Shown here: piece by piece, positions 25,011-37,392 of the stretch
How positions within the stretch are numbered: the first letter of the stretch is position 1
Layout of the letters: every line of letters begins with the position of its first letter
NCBI GenBank assembly: GCA_034509755.1
Contig: CM067553.1
Location: 46,504,110-46,568,109, forward strand
Source of the DNA: Anisodus tanguticus
Taxonomy: Eukaryota; Streptophyta; Magnoliopsida; Solanales; Solanaceae
Reading direction: 5' to 3'
DNA: 64,000 nucleotides
Made by a program: the position numbers and the translations under genes
The notes under the pieces: generated by a model
Databases searched by the model: none
Seen by the model: the letters and a program-made list of their open reading frames with translations, nothing else
Told to the model about the DNA's origin: nothing

Positions 25011-27459
25011 AAAAAATGTAATGTTGACAATGTATCATAATACACAGTATTAATAATTATTTTCATAACTCGAACTATGATCTATAAATCACACGAATAG
25101 TATTAAAAAATTATTGTATTAGGTAAAAAGGCATCCGGAGTCATTAAGCGTATATGAGAAGTTTTGTGGTTCCGGAAATTCTAACGAATCTTCACATCTG
25201 TCCTCCACTCCCAATAACTCCCGTCACCTCATCTTGCATGGATCAGAGTGTTGCGACGCGCATGAGTGTAGTGACGTCAGTATGCTCACGTCGCCATTGT
25301 TGGAAATTTGTATTTGGTAGGGTGGGGGGGGGGGTTGCGTCCACCCATATGACTTAAACACTAGGATTCCGCATGTTGGAGGCTTTGTCTCTTCACTCGT
25401 GCATAATATACTAAGTGAGTAGATGACCGTAGGGCCAATGATCGTCAAATTTCGTTAAGAAATGAAAGAGATATTGGTCCACGAAGTAAGGTGTTTGAGG
25501 CATAAAAATATGGTGTGGGACAAATCTACCACATCGGTGGGAAAAGAAAGAATTGTTCTTTTTATAAGCCTAAAAATGGATAAGGGTTTGGGACCCCAAA
25601 GGGTAACTCACGTGTTTGAAGGAGGGAGGACCTAGGTGTGTTTAGGTTTGAGGCTAAGCCCACGCACGCCGCTGCCCGCCTGTCCGATCTCGGGTCACGG
25701 GCTGCGGGACTACTGATATTATCTTTTGGACCCCAAACTATTTAGTATATACAATTTAGTCCCTGGAATTTCAAGAATGTTGTCAGCAGCCAGAAAACCA
25801 ACAGTTTATGGCATTAACCATCTGAAACGTTTTATACTTACTACAAAACGTTTCTGGCCATGAATACACCTCTCCTCCTTCTAGACACTATATATTGAGA
25901 CCTGAAACAAATTTCAGGTAGAGAATCTCAAAAGAATAAAGAGAAAAAAGAACACAGAAAAACAGAACAACATCAGAAAGATAAGAAAACATAAACTCTT
26001 CCTTTTCCATTCTTCAGCAAGTCGTTTCATGTTTGTTTTCTTCGTTAGAATCAACCTATTTGCGTTGTAGTGTTGATTTAGTTGTTGTTTCATCTTGGGA
26101 GACTATTGTCCGCTAACATAAACACATATATACGGGGCAATCTTGTCTTAAAGACAGAGAGACATCTCTCGACTCAGCCACAGTTGTAACAATCCAGATT
26201 TAGTGTTTCTTGATTTCAGGTTATCAAGATTCAAGACTCAACAAGCTTGCGGCAATTATAATATTGGCTGTTAGTTTATCCTTTTGAGCATTTGTAATAT
26301 TTATTTACTTCCCGTACTGCAATTATATCCAACAACTATAACTCTCCAGGTCATAATAATCTAAGTTTTGTCTTATATATGCAAGACTTAGAAGAGAAGA
26401 AAGACACATTGTATTCTCTCTAAGCTCACACTTGTAACTCAAATCTTTCTCAAACTAATACACTATTCTCAGCTTTGGATTTTCGATTCATAGCTTATTT
26501 TCAGATCTAACCTATCATCTTTCTTTACTTGCTTACTATCATATTTTTTACTTGTGTTTTAACAACGAATTAATAATACAAACATGAGAAATCATGATAC
26601 ATGTAGTTTATGGTTATCATGAACTTGAAATAAAACCTTAAGTATAGAAATTTATAGTTTCATGGATAAACGTGGCGTGGGGGAAAATAATAAGGTTCCC
26701 ACACGTGGATTTTCTACATACCTTAATCGATCCAATACTTGTACTAAAGGTTTGAACTTGGAAGAAGGAATCCAAACTTGCACCTTAATTACTTGAGTTG
26801 GGTTTTCTTGAAAACCCTAGGTTAGAAACAATGAATTCTACTTATGAATTGATTATACTTGATTAGAATCGCGTGAAAATACATTGAAAGGACTTACCTT
26901 GAGTTATGAGGATGACGGGAGGAGGGAACTTCGTTCTAGGACTTGGAGAAATAAGAAAACTGATTTTTAGAACTAAGTCTTGTATTTATACTATTCCTTG
27001 TCAGAAGGATTTGATGGTCAACTTTGACGGACCATCAAATTTTTCACGGTCTGCTAAGGGAAAATATAATATTGTACGGTCCGTATAATTGAACCATCTT
27101 GAAATTTGTAAATTTTTAGTGATCTGTAAAAGCTGAGGGGATTTAACGGCCAGAAAGCACGGACCGTATAATATTTTACGGTCCGTAAAATCTACTAGAT
27201 TCTATTATTTTCAACAACAAAATTTACGGTTCATTTTGACGGACCGTAACAAATTCTACAATCCGTATAATCCGGCGTAAAAGTTAATCTACAAAACTGA
27301 AACTGATTTTCAACTTTAAACTCTCTGTCTTGATTTTATACACTTCTTAATCATGAACACGTCTTAGTTTGAAGGTACAAGGTGTTACAACGACTCTGAA
27401 CTCTTTCCTTCACAACCAGAAATTTAATGTCTATGTTTTTTGACATTGACGAACTTTGG
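25011..27459. other. Non-coding, retrotransposon-derived sequence
   Basis: No gene seen. 25500-25590 has TACCACATCGGTGGGAAAAG followed by TTTTTATAAGCC, an arrangement I associate with plant LTR promoters. 25900-26530 is AT-rich leader-like sequence, so a solo LTR or LTR fragment is likely but I could not place its ends. 26590-26960 matches 430-800 at the window start. 27060-27260 is rich in the palindromic motif ACGGTCCGT/ACGGACCGT. Confidence 0.4.
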
Positions 27460-30400
27460 TTGTTCTTCGAATATAACTAATCAGATTTATTATCACAATA
27501 AATTTTCAATGATCTTTCTATTCCAATGACTATTTGCAGTCCAGTGATAAAATTCCGTAATTATATTCCCTGATTTGATGCTTCATAGCAGTCTATAAAT
27601 TCAACTTTCATGATAGAAGAAGCTATTAATGTTTGTTTGACACTTTTTCAAGAAATAGCTCCTCTAGCCATCATGAAGACATAACCTGACATGGATCTCC
27701 TACTATCAAGACATCTAACAAATTCTGAATCGGAATATCCCACAATCTCTAAGTGATCTAACCTCCGATAAGTGAGCATGTAATCTTTAGTTCTTTGAAG
27801 ATATCTCAGAACCTATTTTGCTGCTTTCTCGTGATCTACTCTGGAGTTACTTAAATATATGTCCAACATTCCCAGTATGTACGTTATATCTGCATGCGTA
27901 CAAATTTGTGTATACATGAGACTTGTCATTGCTGATGCATATGAAAATTTGTCCATCTCTTTCTCTTCATGTCCAACTTTGGACATTGGTGCAAACTAAA
28001 TTAATCACCCTTTACCATGGGTGTGTCTCCTGGTGCACAACCAAATTTACTGAGCACCTTCTCAATATAAGTTTTTTGCGATAGTCCAAAACTATCTCTG
28101 ATACAATCTCTATGAATCTGTATGTCCAGAACAAAGGATGCCTCACCAAGATCTTTCATTTTAAATTTACTAGATAGATTTTTTTTTGGTTTCATGCAAT
28201 AAATCTATATCACTGCTTTCCAGTAGAATATCATCTACGTATAGCACAAGGACAATAAATTTGCTCCCTCTGAACTTGAGATATATGCACTGATCAAAAG
28301 TGTTTTTCTTAAAACCAAAAGAGGTTATCACATGATCAAACTTCCGGTACCATTGACGGGATGCCTGTTTTAAATCGTAAATGAACTTCTTAAGTTTATA
28401 TATAAGGTGTTTTGAATCTTTGGACTCAAAGTTTTCTGGTTGTATATTGTTTCTTTAATGTCTCCATTGAGATATGTAGTTTTTACTTCCATTTGATGCA
28501 GCTCTAAGTCATTATAAGCTACAAATGCCATAATGATTCTAAATGAGTCTTTCGATGAAAATGGCGAAAAGATCTCTTTAAAATTTATGCCTTCCTTTTG
28601 AGTGAATCCGTTAGCAACTAGGCGGGCTTTATATCTTTCGATGTTACCTTTCGAATCACGTTTGGTTTTGAAAATCCATGTACAATCAATCGATTTTGAT
28701 CCTTGCCGTAACTCGACAAGATCCCAAATGCCATTGTCTTCCATCGACTTCATCTCATCTTTAACGGCTTCGATCCATTTAGCAGGATTTCGACATGATT
28801 TTTCTTGACTAACAGTGATAGAATCATCTTCTAATCCTATGTCAAAATCATGTTCCTGGAGATAAATAACATAGTCATCCGAAATTGCATATTCTATTTT
28901 CTCTACTAGATCTTCTTTTAGGCACTTAGACTTGAGGTTATTGGAATACATAAACTTGAACAAATAATGGTTCCTCAATCAAAGTAGAATTTGTCATGGG
29001 CAAAATTTTGTTTTCCTCAAAATTCTGATTTACTGATTGAAAAGTGTCAGGTAAAGATACATGGTCACTTTCAACTGTAATTATAGAAGGAATATGAACA
29101 AATTCTTCCTCAAACACAACTTTTCTATTTTGATCACTCTTACTATAATCAACATCCTCAATAAATTTAACATTTCCAGTTATGAAAAATGATCTATTTG
29201 AGGAATCGTAAACTTGAAACCTCTCCACCTTTCTGAGTATCCAACAAAGTAGCAACTAGCAGTTCTTGAATCCAGATTTTTTTTCATTAGGCGTGTAAGG
29301 CCTAACCTCGGATGAACATCCCCAGACATGTAAGTGCCTAATACTAGGCTTTTTACCGATCCACAACTCGTATGGGATTTTAGCTACTGATTTGCTTGGA
29401 ACTCGATTTAATATATAAACTGCAATCTTTAATGCTTCTCCCCAAAGCGAATCAGATAAAGAAAAATGATTAATCATACTTCTCAGTTCTCACCAGTGTT
29501 TTCATAGGCGTTTTCGAGGCGAGTCTCAGGACGAGTCCCAGGACGGGGTATACCAAAAATGCACAGGGGCGCAAATGAAAGGCCATAGGGCGTATGCTCT
29601 AGAATTTGGGGTGTAAGTCCCAGGCGCGAAAGCGTAAGCCATGGGCATAAAAGCGTATGTCCCGGGCATTAAATTTGATTTTTTAAATTAAAAGTATTTT
29701 TTTTATATATTATAATTTTTATTATTGGTGTAATGATATTTATACTTTATGTTATCATGTTGTAGTGATTTTTTATAAAACATATAAATAACACTGCCAT
29801 AAATAATTTTTTTAAATATTTATGTTTGAAATTGGTAGGTTAGAGATTTCATAGCATTATGTTCCTGAAGTAACTTTTTCATTTTTTGTCGTTGCTGTTA
29901 CAATTTTCATCCTTCTTCTTCTTTGAAATATATAAATAAAAATCAGTGCAAATATTAATTGAGAATGGAAAGAACTAATAGATATGGAGATTAATAACGA
30001 AGTGAATGAAAATTTTATTTAAAAGAATATCTAGGATATTATAGAGTATCATTTTTTGTGTTGTTACCTTTCTCATATAATAATTATAATAATTTTTTTA
30101 TATTATTGGTGATTTGTTTGAATTTATTTGCAGAATTTTAATAAAAATTTTACTTTTGCTTATATTTTTTAGTATTAAAATTATAAAATTGAAGATACAT
30201 GAGACATACGCCCCGTAGATTCGTGAGACTTTGGCTTTGTGTCTCGGGGTTTACGCTTCACCACGTGCTGGGTAAAACGCCTCGCCTCATGCCCCCGCCT
30301 CTTAAAACATTGGTTCTCACCATATCCATAAGAGTTCGATTTCGACTCTCAGCTACACCATTTTGACTCAGAGTTTCCGACATAGTGTATTGAGGAACAG

Positions 30401-32120
30401 TTTCACACCCTTTCAAATATTTCACAAAAGGACCTAGACGTTGTTCACCTGATCCATTGTATCTACCATAATATTTTCCTCCACGATCAAATTTGACAAC
30501 TTTAATTTTATTGCCTAATTGATTTTCAACTTTAGCTTTGAAAATTTTGAAAATATTCAAAGATTGTGACTTCTCATGAATTGGATACAAATAGTCATAA
30601 CGGGAGTAATCATCTATAAAGTTGATAGAATATTATTGGCCATTCCATGAAGCCATAGTGAATGGACCGCAAATATTTGTATGTATCAACTCTAAAGGTT
30701 CTTTACTCATATAAGCATTCTTTTTTCTTATATTTATTTGTTTTTCCATTATGCATTTTATACAGATTTTAAAGTCTGATAAATCAAGAGAATTAAGAAT
30801 TCCTTCTGACACAAGTCTTTGTATTATTTGTTTTGAAATATGAGGTAATCGCTTATGTGATAACATTGATGAGTTCTCGTTAATCCGAGCTTTGTACCAA
30901 AATTACTTGAATGCAGATTTTCATTGTTGTATGAGGCTTGACTGTCGAATTTATATAATTTATCAACCAGAGTTCCAGTTTCAAAAATATTAGAATATAG
31001 AAAAATATTACAAATTCCATTTTCAAAAGAAAAGTATATCCAAACAAAAAATAGAAATTAAGTTCCGTCTAAATGACAGTACAAAAAAAGTTTCATCTAA
31101 TTCCAAATAAGAACCAGTATCTAATAGAATCCTAAAGACGCCAATAGCTTCAACAACTGCCTTATTGCTATTGTCCACACAGATATATCTTTCAACATCA
31201 ATTGGCACTCGACTCCTTAGGCAATCCTGCATAGTGACACTTATGTGAGTAGTTGCACCCGTATCTATTTACCAAGTTTCAGTAGGTACCATAGCCAGAT
31301 TAACTTCTTAACAAATAAATTGAGAAATTTACCTTTCTTTTCACGTGAGGCAGTGTACTTGGAACAATCTTTCTTTATGTGACCAACTTTCTTACAAAAG
31401 TAGCAGGGGTCCTGAACCTTTTAATTCTTAGGTTGAAATGTTCCTTTGTCCGCAGTTTCTTTATTTTTACTCCTTTTTCGCTTACGTGAAACGGATTTAG
31501 TTTAAGAGGTAGATGCCAAATGAGCACTTTCAATCCTCTCTTGTTTCAGTCTATCCTTTTCTTGCACACATTGAGCGATAAGCTCATTCAAAGTTCATTT
31601 CTCTTTTTGAGTATTATATGAAACTTTAAATTGACTATATTGTGAAGGAAGAGAGATCAAAACCAGGTGCACAAATATGTCATCAGACAATTCAAGTTTA
31701 AAGGCTCTGAGTTTTGTCACAAGATTAGACATCTCCATAATGTACCCCCGTATGTTTTCTTTGCCCTTATATCGCATTGGAACAATCTTATTAAGAATAG
31801 TACTTGTTTCAACCTTTTCGTTAGCAGCGAATCGGTCAGCGATTTTCTTTAGGAAATTGTTAACATTTTTATCCTCTGTTATACCACCTCTTAAGAATTC
31901 CGAAATTGAGTGTCACATCATCATCAAGCTCATGTGATTTGATCGCTCCCACTTCTCGTATGCGGCCTTTTGTTCATTAGTGCTAGTTTCATCAAGTTCC
32001 CAGGGCGATCAACTTAATGCATCGTCTGGATCCATGCAACCAAACACAATCTTAATGTGCTCTTTTCATTTCTTAAAGTTTGTACTATTAAGCACATGAA
32101 TGTTGTTCATATTGGCAGAT
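27460..32120 (-). mobile_element. Ty1/copia retrotransposon, decayed coding region
   Basis: Reading on the minus strand: gag from about 32117 (MNNIHVLNSTNFKKWKEH) to 31500; a zinc knuckle CYFCKKVGHIKKDC at about 31360-31410; protease DTGATTHIS near 31260; the pre-integrase region 30866-30633; integrase 30590-29256; reverse transcriptase 28978-28001 with YVDD near 28240; and RNase H 27960-27460. Domain order PR-INT-RT-RH is copia. The frame is broken many times (for example a stop just before IDTGATT), and a hAT-type element interrupts the integrase at 29494-30312. I could not identify its LTRs. It is not functional. Confidence 0.88.
29494..30312. mobile_element. hAT-type non-autonomous element inside copia integrase
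   Basis: The element starts CAGTGTTTTCATAGGCG and ends AAGAGGCGGG-type sequence in inverted form (...CTTAAAACATTG), giving inverted ends CAGTGTTTT/CAATGTTTT. It is flanked by an exact 8-base duplication GTTCTCAC at 29486-29493 and 30313-30320, the size made by hAT transposases. Sub-terminal GGCG/GCCTCGCC-rich inverted sequence supports this. No transposase frame is seen. Confidence 0.85.
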
Positions 32121-32349
32121 ATAGAAGAAACTATAAAATAAAATAAGTAATGCTCACAATTAATCATTCAAATAAATCATGTATGTGTGAAGTTAAATAA
32201 AGTAAATAAAACTGAAGTACAATGATAAATAAATTTAGAATAGTAGGAATTACCAGATTTACGGTTAATGAATCCTTGTAATACAAGTTCTTTCCTCTAA
32301 CAATGGCTACGAACTACACGAACTAAACGAACTAAACTGTACATACCAA

Positions 32350-32380
<31 letters not shown>

Positions 32381-32382
32381 AT
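32350..32382. repeat. (CA)n(TA)n microsatellite
   Basis: A CACACA run is followed immediately by a TATATA run. Confidence 0.9.
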
Positions 32383-32830
32383 TTAGTCTTTGAATGAAAA
32401 TAATAATTTGTAAGTGGTACTCCTCTACATAACATAACCATTGATTACTAAAAGGGCCTAACAATATGTTTATCTTTGGACCGACACATTACTAGCATGC
32501 ATTACAAAATATATCACATATTCATGATTATTCATAATTTGGTCAAAATAATCTTCCTCTGAAAAAATTATTTCGCATAAATAAAACATGCTTACATGTC
32601 CAAAATAAATAAATTCTACGTAATATAAGTTACTTTCGCTAACATACTTGTTGAATCTACTCATTTTAAACAAGAAGCACAAATAAAGTGATGATCTAAA
32701 GTACTACAATTAAAATACAAATCAATCAAATTTGTATTTGATAACCACCAACTGAAGTTAAAGGAAAAATTACTCTAATATCTTTAAAATAAATTACAAA
32801 GAAACTTCCCAGAAACTTAGAATATCCTGT

Positions 32831-33982
32831 TGTTCGCAACATAATTTCAAGTTCTGAAAATAAATTACAACCACAAAATAATAATTTTATATATCAAGAT
32901 TGTGAGTATAAATATGTTTATCCCCTTGATTCTTCTCTCCTATTTTTCTTTTTCGGAATTTGAGGGCCGTTAATGGCGTATTTCTCGAATGTAGGATGAT
33001 TTGGATGTGGACTTTCTTGGGGTGTATTTGATCTCCAAGAACGTCAGGGTAGCACCTCGAGTTGATCTTGATGAAGAGCGTCATTTGATCTTTGCGGCTT
33101 TGAGAAAGACAATATTTGATGCCTATGATGCCTTGATCTCTTTGTGAATATCCCATGAATTTGTGTGATTTCGAGATCTCTTTTTAAGAGAATATGTGCC
33201 CCTTTATATAGGTGTGATTTAGGATTTTGGGTAGACTAGCCTCCAAGAAACCCTAATGGACATTGGACATTTTTGTAGAGGCCCGACCTAAATTGAGTAA
33301 AATTTCAGTTTCTACAAATGACCCCTACTTAAAGGCTTGTTGGAGTGTAGACTTGCCGAAACTCAAAGACGAGATTTGAAGTACTCATAGAAAAACTAGA
33401 GCTTCCATCTTTGTGGTTTTGTGGCTCCAAATTTTGATTTGATTTGTGAGAGAAGAGATGAAGGGCAGATTTGGTCCCAATGGACGTGCCAATTTGTTCG
33501 CAACATAATTTCAAGTTCTGAAAATAAATTGCAACCACAAAATAATAATTTTATAATATATCAAGATTGTGAGTACAAATCTATTTATTCCCTTAATTCG
33601 TCTCTTCTATTTTTCTTCTCCGTAATTCGAGGGCCATTAGTGACATATTTATCGAACGTAGGATGATTTGGATGTGAACTTTCTTGGGCTGTATTTGATC
33701 TCCAAGAACATCAGGGTAGCACTTCGAGTTGATCTTGATGAAGAGCGTTTTTTTATTGCGGCTTTGAGAAAGACAAAATTTGATGCATATCATGCATTGA
33801 TCTCTTTATGAATATCTCATGAATTTGTGTAATTTTCGAGATCTCTTTTTAAGTGAATATGTGCCCCTTTATATAGGTGTGATTTAGGATTTACGGTGGA
33901 GTAATCTCCAAGAAATCATAATGGACATTGGACTTGTTTTGTAGAGGCCCGATCTAAATTGAGTAAAATTTTGGTGTCTACA
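32831..33982 (-). mobile_element. Small two-LTR retroelement (TRIM-like)
   Basis: Two direct copies, 32831-33316 (486 bases) and 33495-33982 (488 bases), are nearly identical in length, and on the minus strand run TG...CA (TGTAGACACCAAAATTTTAC to GTTGCGAACA). They enclose only 178 bases. Just inside the upstream copy is ATTGGCACGTCCATTGGGAC, which resembles the primer-site region of Ty3/gypsy elements, and inside the other is AGTAGGGGTCATT, a possible polypurine tract. Flanks are CCTGT (32826-32830) and CCCGT (33983-33987), a 5-base target duplication with one change. There is no coding capacity, so it would depend on another element. Confidence 0.8.
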
Positions 33983-34303
33983 CCCGTAAAAAAAATCTGC
34001 AATACGTTGCTCCATAAATCTTTGACTTAAGTTTTTTCTTTTTAATCAAGAAAAGAATATTAAATAAAATTAAAAAAATAAAAGTGCCAAAGGATTCTGC
34101 CAACGAGAATCTGGGTGCGGCAAAAATCAACACAAATAAACATATGACAATTGAGAAAATTTTAAGTTTTAGACACTTACTAACAAAAGAAAATCTCAAT
34201 GATTCATAAGTGAAAAAGAACGTAGAATACCCATTAGGATAAACGTGCTATTGCTATTGTTTATGGGCGTCAAGAACGGGTTCCGACTTTTTCTTTTTGA
34301 GAA

Positions 34304-34308
34304 AGAAG
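34304..34308. repeat. Target site duplication, left (AGAAG)
   Basis: AGAAG directly precedes the left LTR, and the same five bases follow the right LTR at 42720-42724. Confidence 0.9.
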
Positions 34309-35829
34309 TGAAAGTATGTATGTCCTAGAGACAATCACTATTAGGGACAAATGTACTTGAACACATTCGTATTATTAATAAGATTAATATTTATGGCACT
34401 TGCGATTATTGAATTGTTATTTGATTGTTTATAATTATTCATTAATGTGCATCCATTGTCATTAATAGAGTGAGATATTGATGATAGAGCGTGACTCTTA
34501 AAATAGACTCGACTAATGATCATCAAAAATGGGATATCGATGATATGTGATAAGTCGACATGTGGTCTGCATCACATTCTTAGATGATGTAGTATGTATC
34601 ACCTGCTACGAGTAATGGCTACTCGTGATGGACACATGGATACTTTGGAAGTATTTGTATACCCTGCTGATAAACTGTTTGTTATACTTGTCTAAAGTAT
34701 GATCAGCGTGTGGGAGATAGAAGTCCTTAGACTTGAGGTCAATACACTCCTTGTCTATAAAGTAATGTACTTTGATCCCGTCCTAAGCTCAAATGCCTTA
34801 TAGGTTGAGATACGACTTGTATTGGGTACATTACGATGTGGATTAAAGGTGGTAGTTGAGCCAAAATTAGGATTCATTCCTCGAATGTATATTCGAGAGA
34901 ACACTCGGATTCTCAGTGATATTAGGTTGACTAAGTCGTTGGCCAACGCAATAGACATATTTAGATTATGGTCTAGTTGTCAACTAATATAGATGAGATA
35001 CAATGATTAAGCCATTTGGATAGACACTTGACAAATCCTAAGCTTGATCGGGTGTGTCGTGAATGAAATAATTTTATCTTACCACATAAAGATTAAGTTT
35101 GTTGGATTCGCGTAACGTACTTCACATATTGAGTTCGTCTTGCGGCGCCGTCTAGGAGTTCCGCGTAGACCTTAATTTGATTAATGTCAATATGAGAAGG
35201 CTTGTAGGGTCACACTATGTCGATTGTCCTTTCGATCTAAGGATGTATTGAGAGAGTAATTAAATGTTCGATTTAGAATCGAGATATTTAAATGAAAAAT
35301 GATTATTTAATTAAGTCAAAATTGGATTTTGGATTTAATTAAGAATGCGCGGAAAATAAATCTAGACAGCGCAGAAACACATCGAGCGCCGCGGTGCCCA
35401 TACCCTAGGGCCGCGTCGCCTCTGCCTCGATTTTTGTGCCAGGCCCAAGGTCAAACCCTAATCCGGTTTGACCTATTTTTCACATATAAATAGTGGCATT
35501 CTCTTCATTATTCACACACCAATTTTAGATTATCATTCTAAGCCTTAGAGACTTAGAATCAAAACTCTCTCGAACCTCTGCCGGATTTCCTAGCTTTTCG
35601 AAAGAGAAATACATTGAAGCTTGGAGCTTGCAATCGGAAGGGTAACCGCGTGTCAACCTTATAGTAGATAAAGATTCCAGATACTATAACCTGTAAGTAT
35701 CATGCTTTATGTTACATGTTTGATTGTTGTATAACCATACCCGAAAACTTATTGGGGTAAGTAAGAAACAAAAAAAATAAACTTCTGATGTGCCTTACTT
35801 ATGTGTTTTGACCCAACAAAAACCCTACA
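34309..35829 (+). repeat. 5' LTR of the complete copia element
   Basis: 1521 bases, beginning TGAAAGTATGTATGTCCTAG and ending ACAAAAACCCTACA, i.e. TG...CA. It contains TATAAATAG near 35486, the likely promoter. It differs from the 3' LTR by scattered substitutions, by about 30 extra GC-rich bases near 35385-35425 and by a missing 15-base stretch near 34450. Confidence 0.95.
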
Positions 35830-35830
35830 G

Positions 35831-35843
35831 TAGTATCAGAGCC
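35831..35843 (+). promoter_or_regulatory. Primer binding site (initiator Met-tRNA type)
   Basis: TAGTATCAGAGCC follows the 5' LTR by one base. It is the usual copia TGGTATCAGAGC with one change at the second base. Confidence 0.85.
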
Positions 35844-36224
35844 CAGGCTGGTTCAATGGTTATATAACAATTGAATAAAGTAATAATATGAGTTAAACAT
35901 AAAATTGGATTAAAACGAGGTTCTTGAAATCCTACATTTCTTGACCGAATGTTAACCTTTTGATATCACCCTAAATTATCTCCTACGTTAACTCGAGGAA
36001 GTCATTCCGCTCTAACTCGAACTAAGCAAAAAATGCGTTGTCCGATTCATTGCACGGTGCACGGCTAAGAACGGGTAAGAACAGATGATGGTCGATATGG
36101 GCGTTATTGATAATGGTGAGTGATGATAAAGGACCTATGATTTGATCCCTAAATTGGATTTAGGGCTTGAACGATTTTGAAAAATCAACACAGAAACATT
36201 TTGTTAGGACGTCGGTGTCATGGC

Positions 36225-36495
36225 CCTATGGTAGGGCATCACGACGCTTTCTAAGGTTTCAAGGCGGCGCCGCGGCTCCATGGTGGAGCGTCGCGGCCCT
36301 AATTCTTCATTTTTTAATTCTGGACTTACTGGACAATGGGCGCCGCGGCTCCATAGTGGAGCGCCGTGACCCTAAATGAATTACAGAAGCCGAAATGCTT
36401 CTGCCTTGCGAGCGCCGCGGCTCTAAAACACTGCAGAAGCATTCTGCCTCGGTGGCGCCGCGACCCTAATGATTAGAGCCGCGACCCCGACGGTA
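36225..36495 (+). repeat. GC-rich hairpin repeats in copia leader
   Basis: At least four related blocks occur, e.g. GCCGCGGCTCCATGGTGGAG then CGTCGCGGCC (36267-36297) and GCCGCGGCTCCATAGTGGAG (36343-36362). Each folds on itself (CTCCA with TGGAG, CCGCG with CGCGG). The first block has GCCCTATGGTAGGGC instead, the same shape with a different stem sequence. A related GCGCCGCGG block is in the 5' LTR near 35387 but missing from the 3' LTR. Confidence 0.7.
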
Positions 36496-37392
36496 ATTTT
36501 TTTTTGTTCAGGATATTTAACCCATGATTATTATTATACAATATATTTGATAAGCATACTGTTTATGTGCTAAATGTCAAATTATTTGTCATTTAAATTA
36601 CTAGAATAACGTCCGGTATAACTGTCTGGGCAGGCGGCGCCTAATATTTGATTAAACCATCTTATATCATGCATATTGGGTTGACGGTTCCCAACTATAT
36701 GTGTCATTAGTTTGCATGATGTCATATTGGATATGGCGTAAAATAGTTGATCTTGGTTAAAACTCTGAATTAAAACGTTCCCTAAAATTTTAATACGAGT
36801 CTCATTTAAAATGAACGCGTCGTCCGTTATAATTAATTGTAGTGCAAAATCCTTTTCGGCGAGATGAGTAGTTATGCCACAACATTTACTCTAAGTCTAC
36901 GAGGATTCAGACTCTTTCATAGATGCATGTTAAATGTAGAAGTGGGTGATAAACCTTCATGAGTATTTACACCACAATGTTTGCTCTATAAGGCAAAACA
37001 CACTTAGATACATAATTGCAGTCGCATAATGGGGTTGACTTGCTAGGCTATCTTGGCGCCACAGTGTGGGACAAGCCGAGGGACGCAGATTAATTGTTTA
37101 GAACATTCGGTCAAACATGAGTTACGAATTGTTTGTAATTAGTTTAGAGACCTACAGGGTTGTGCTGTTGAAGTTATCAATCACAACAAACGCGGAGATA
37201 GCATGAACTTGGATCATGGCCCATTATGACCATACTTGATATGAGTCCGTATTCTTCCATAGGGTCGAAGAGTATGTTAAAATAGTGTGAGCTAATTAAA
37301 CTAAAAGCCATGTAAATTAGTTAATGAATATGTTCAATAGAAATTATATTAGAGTTTAATTTCAAGTCTATTTGTTTCTTCAGTCGTATAAA

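Noticed and set aside
25500..25565. snRNA-like upstream element (CCACATCGG) plus TATA at shorter spacing
   Set aside because: No snRNA-like sequence follows. The same motif pair is common in plant LTR promoters, and the surroundings are retrotransposon-like.
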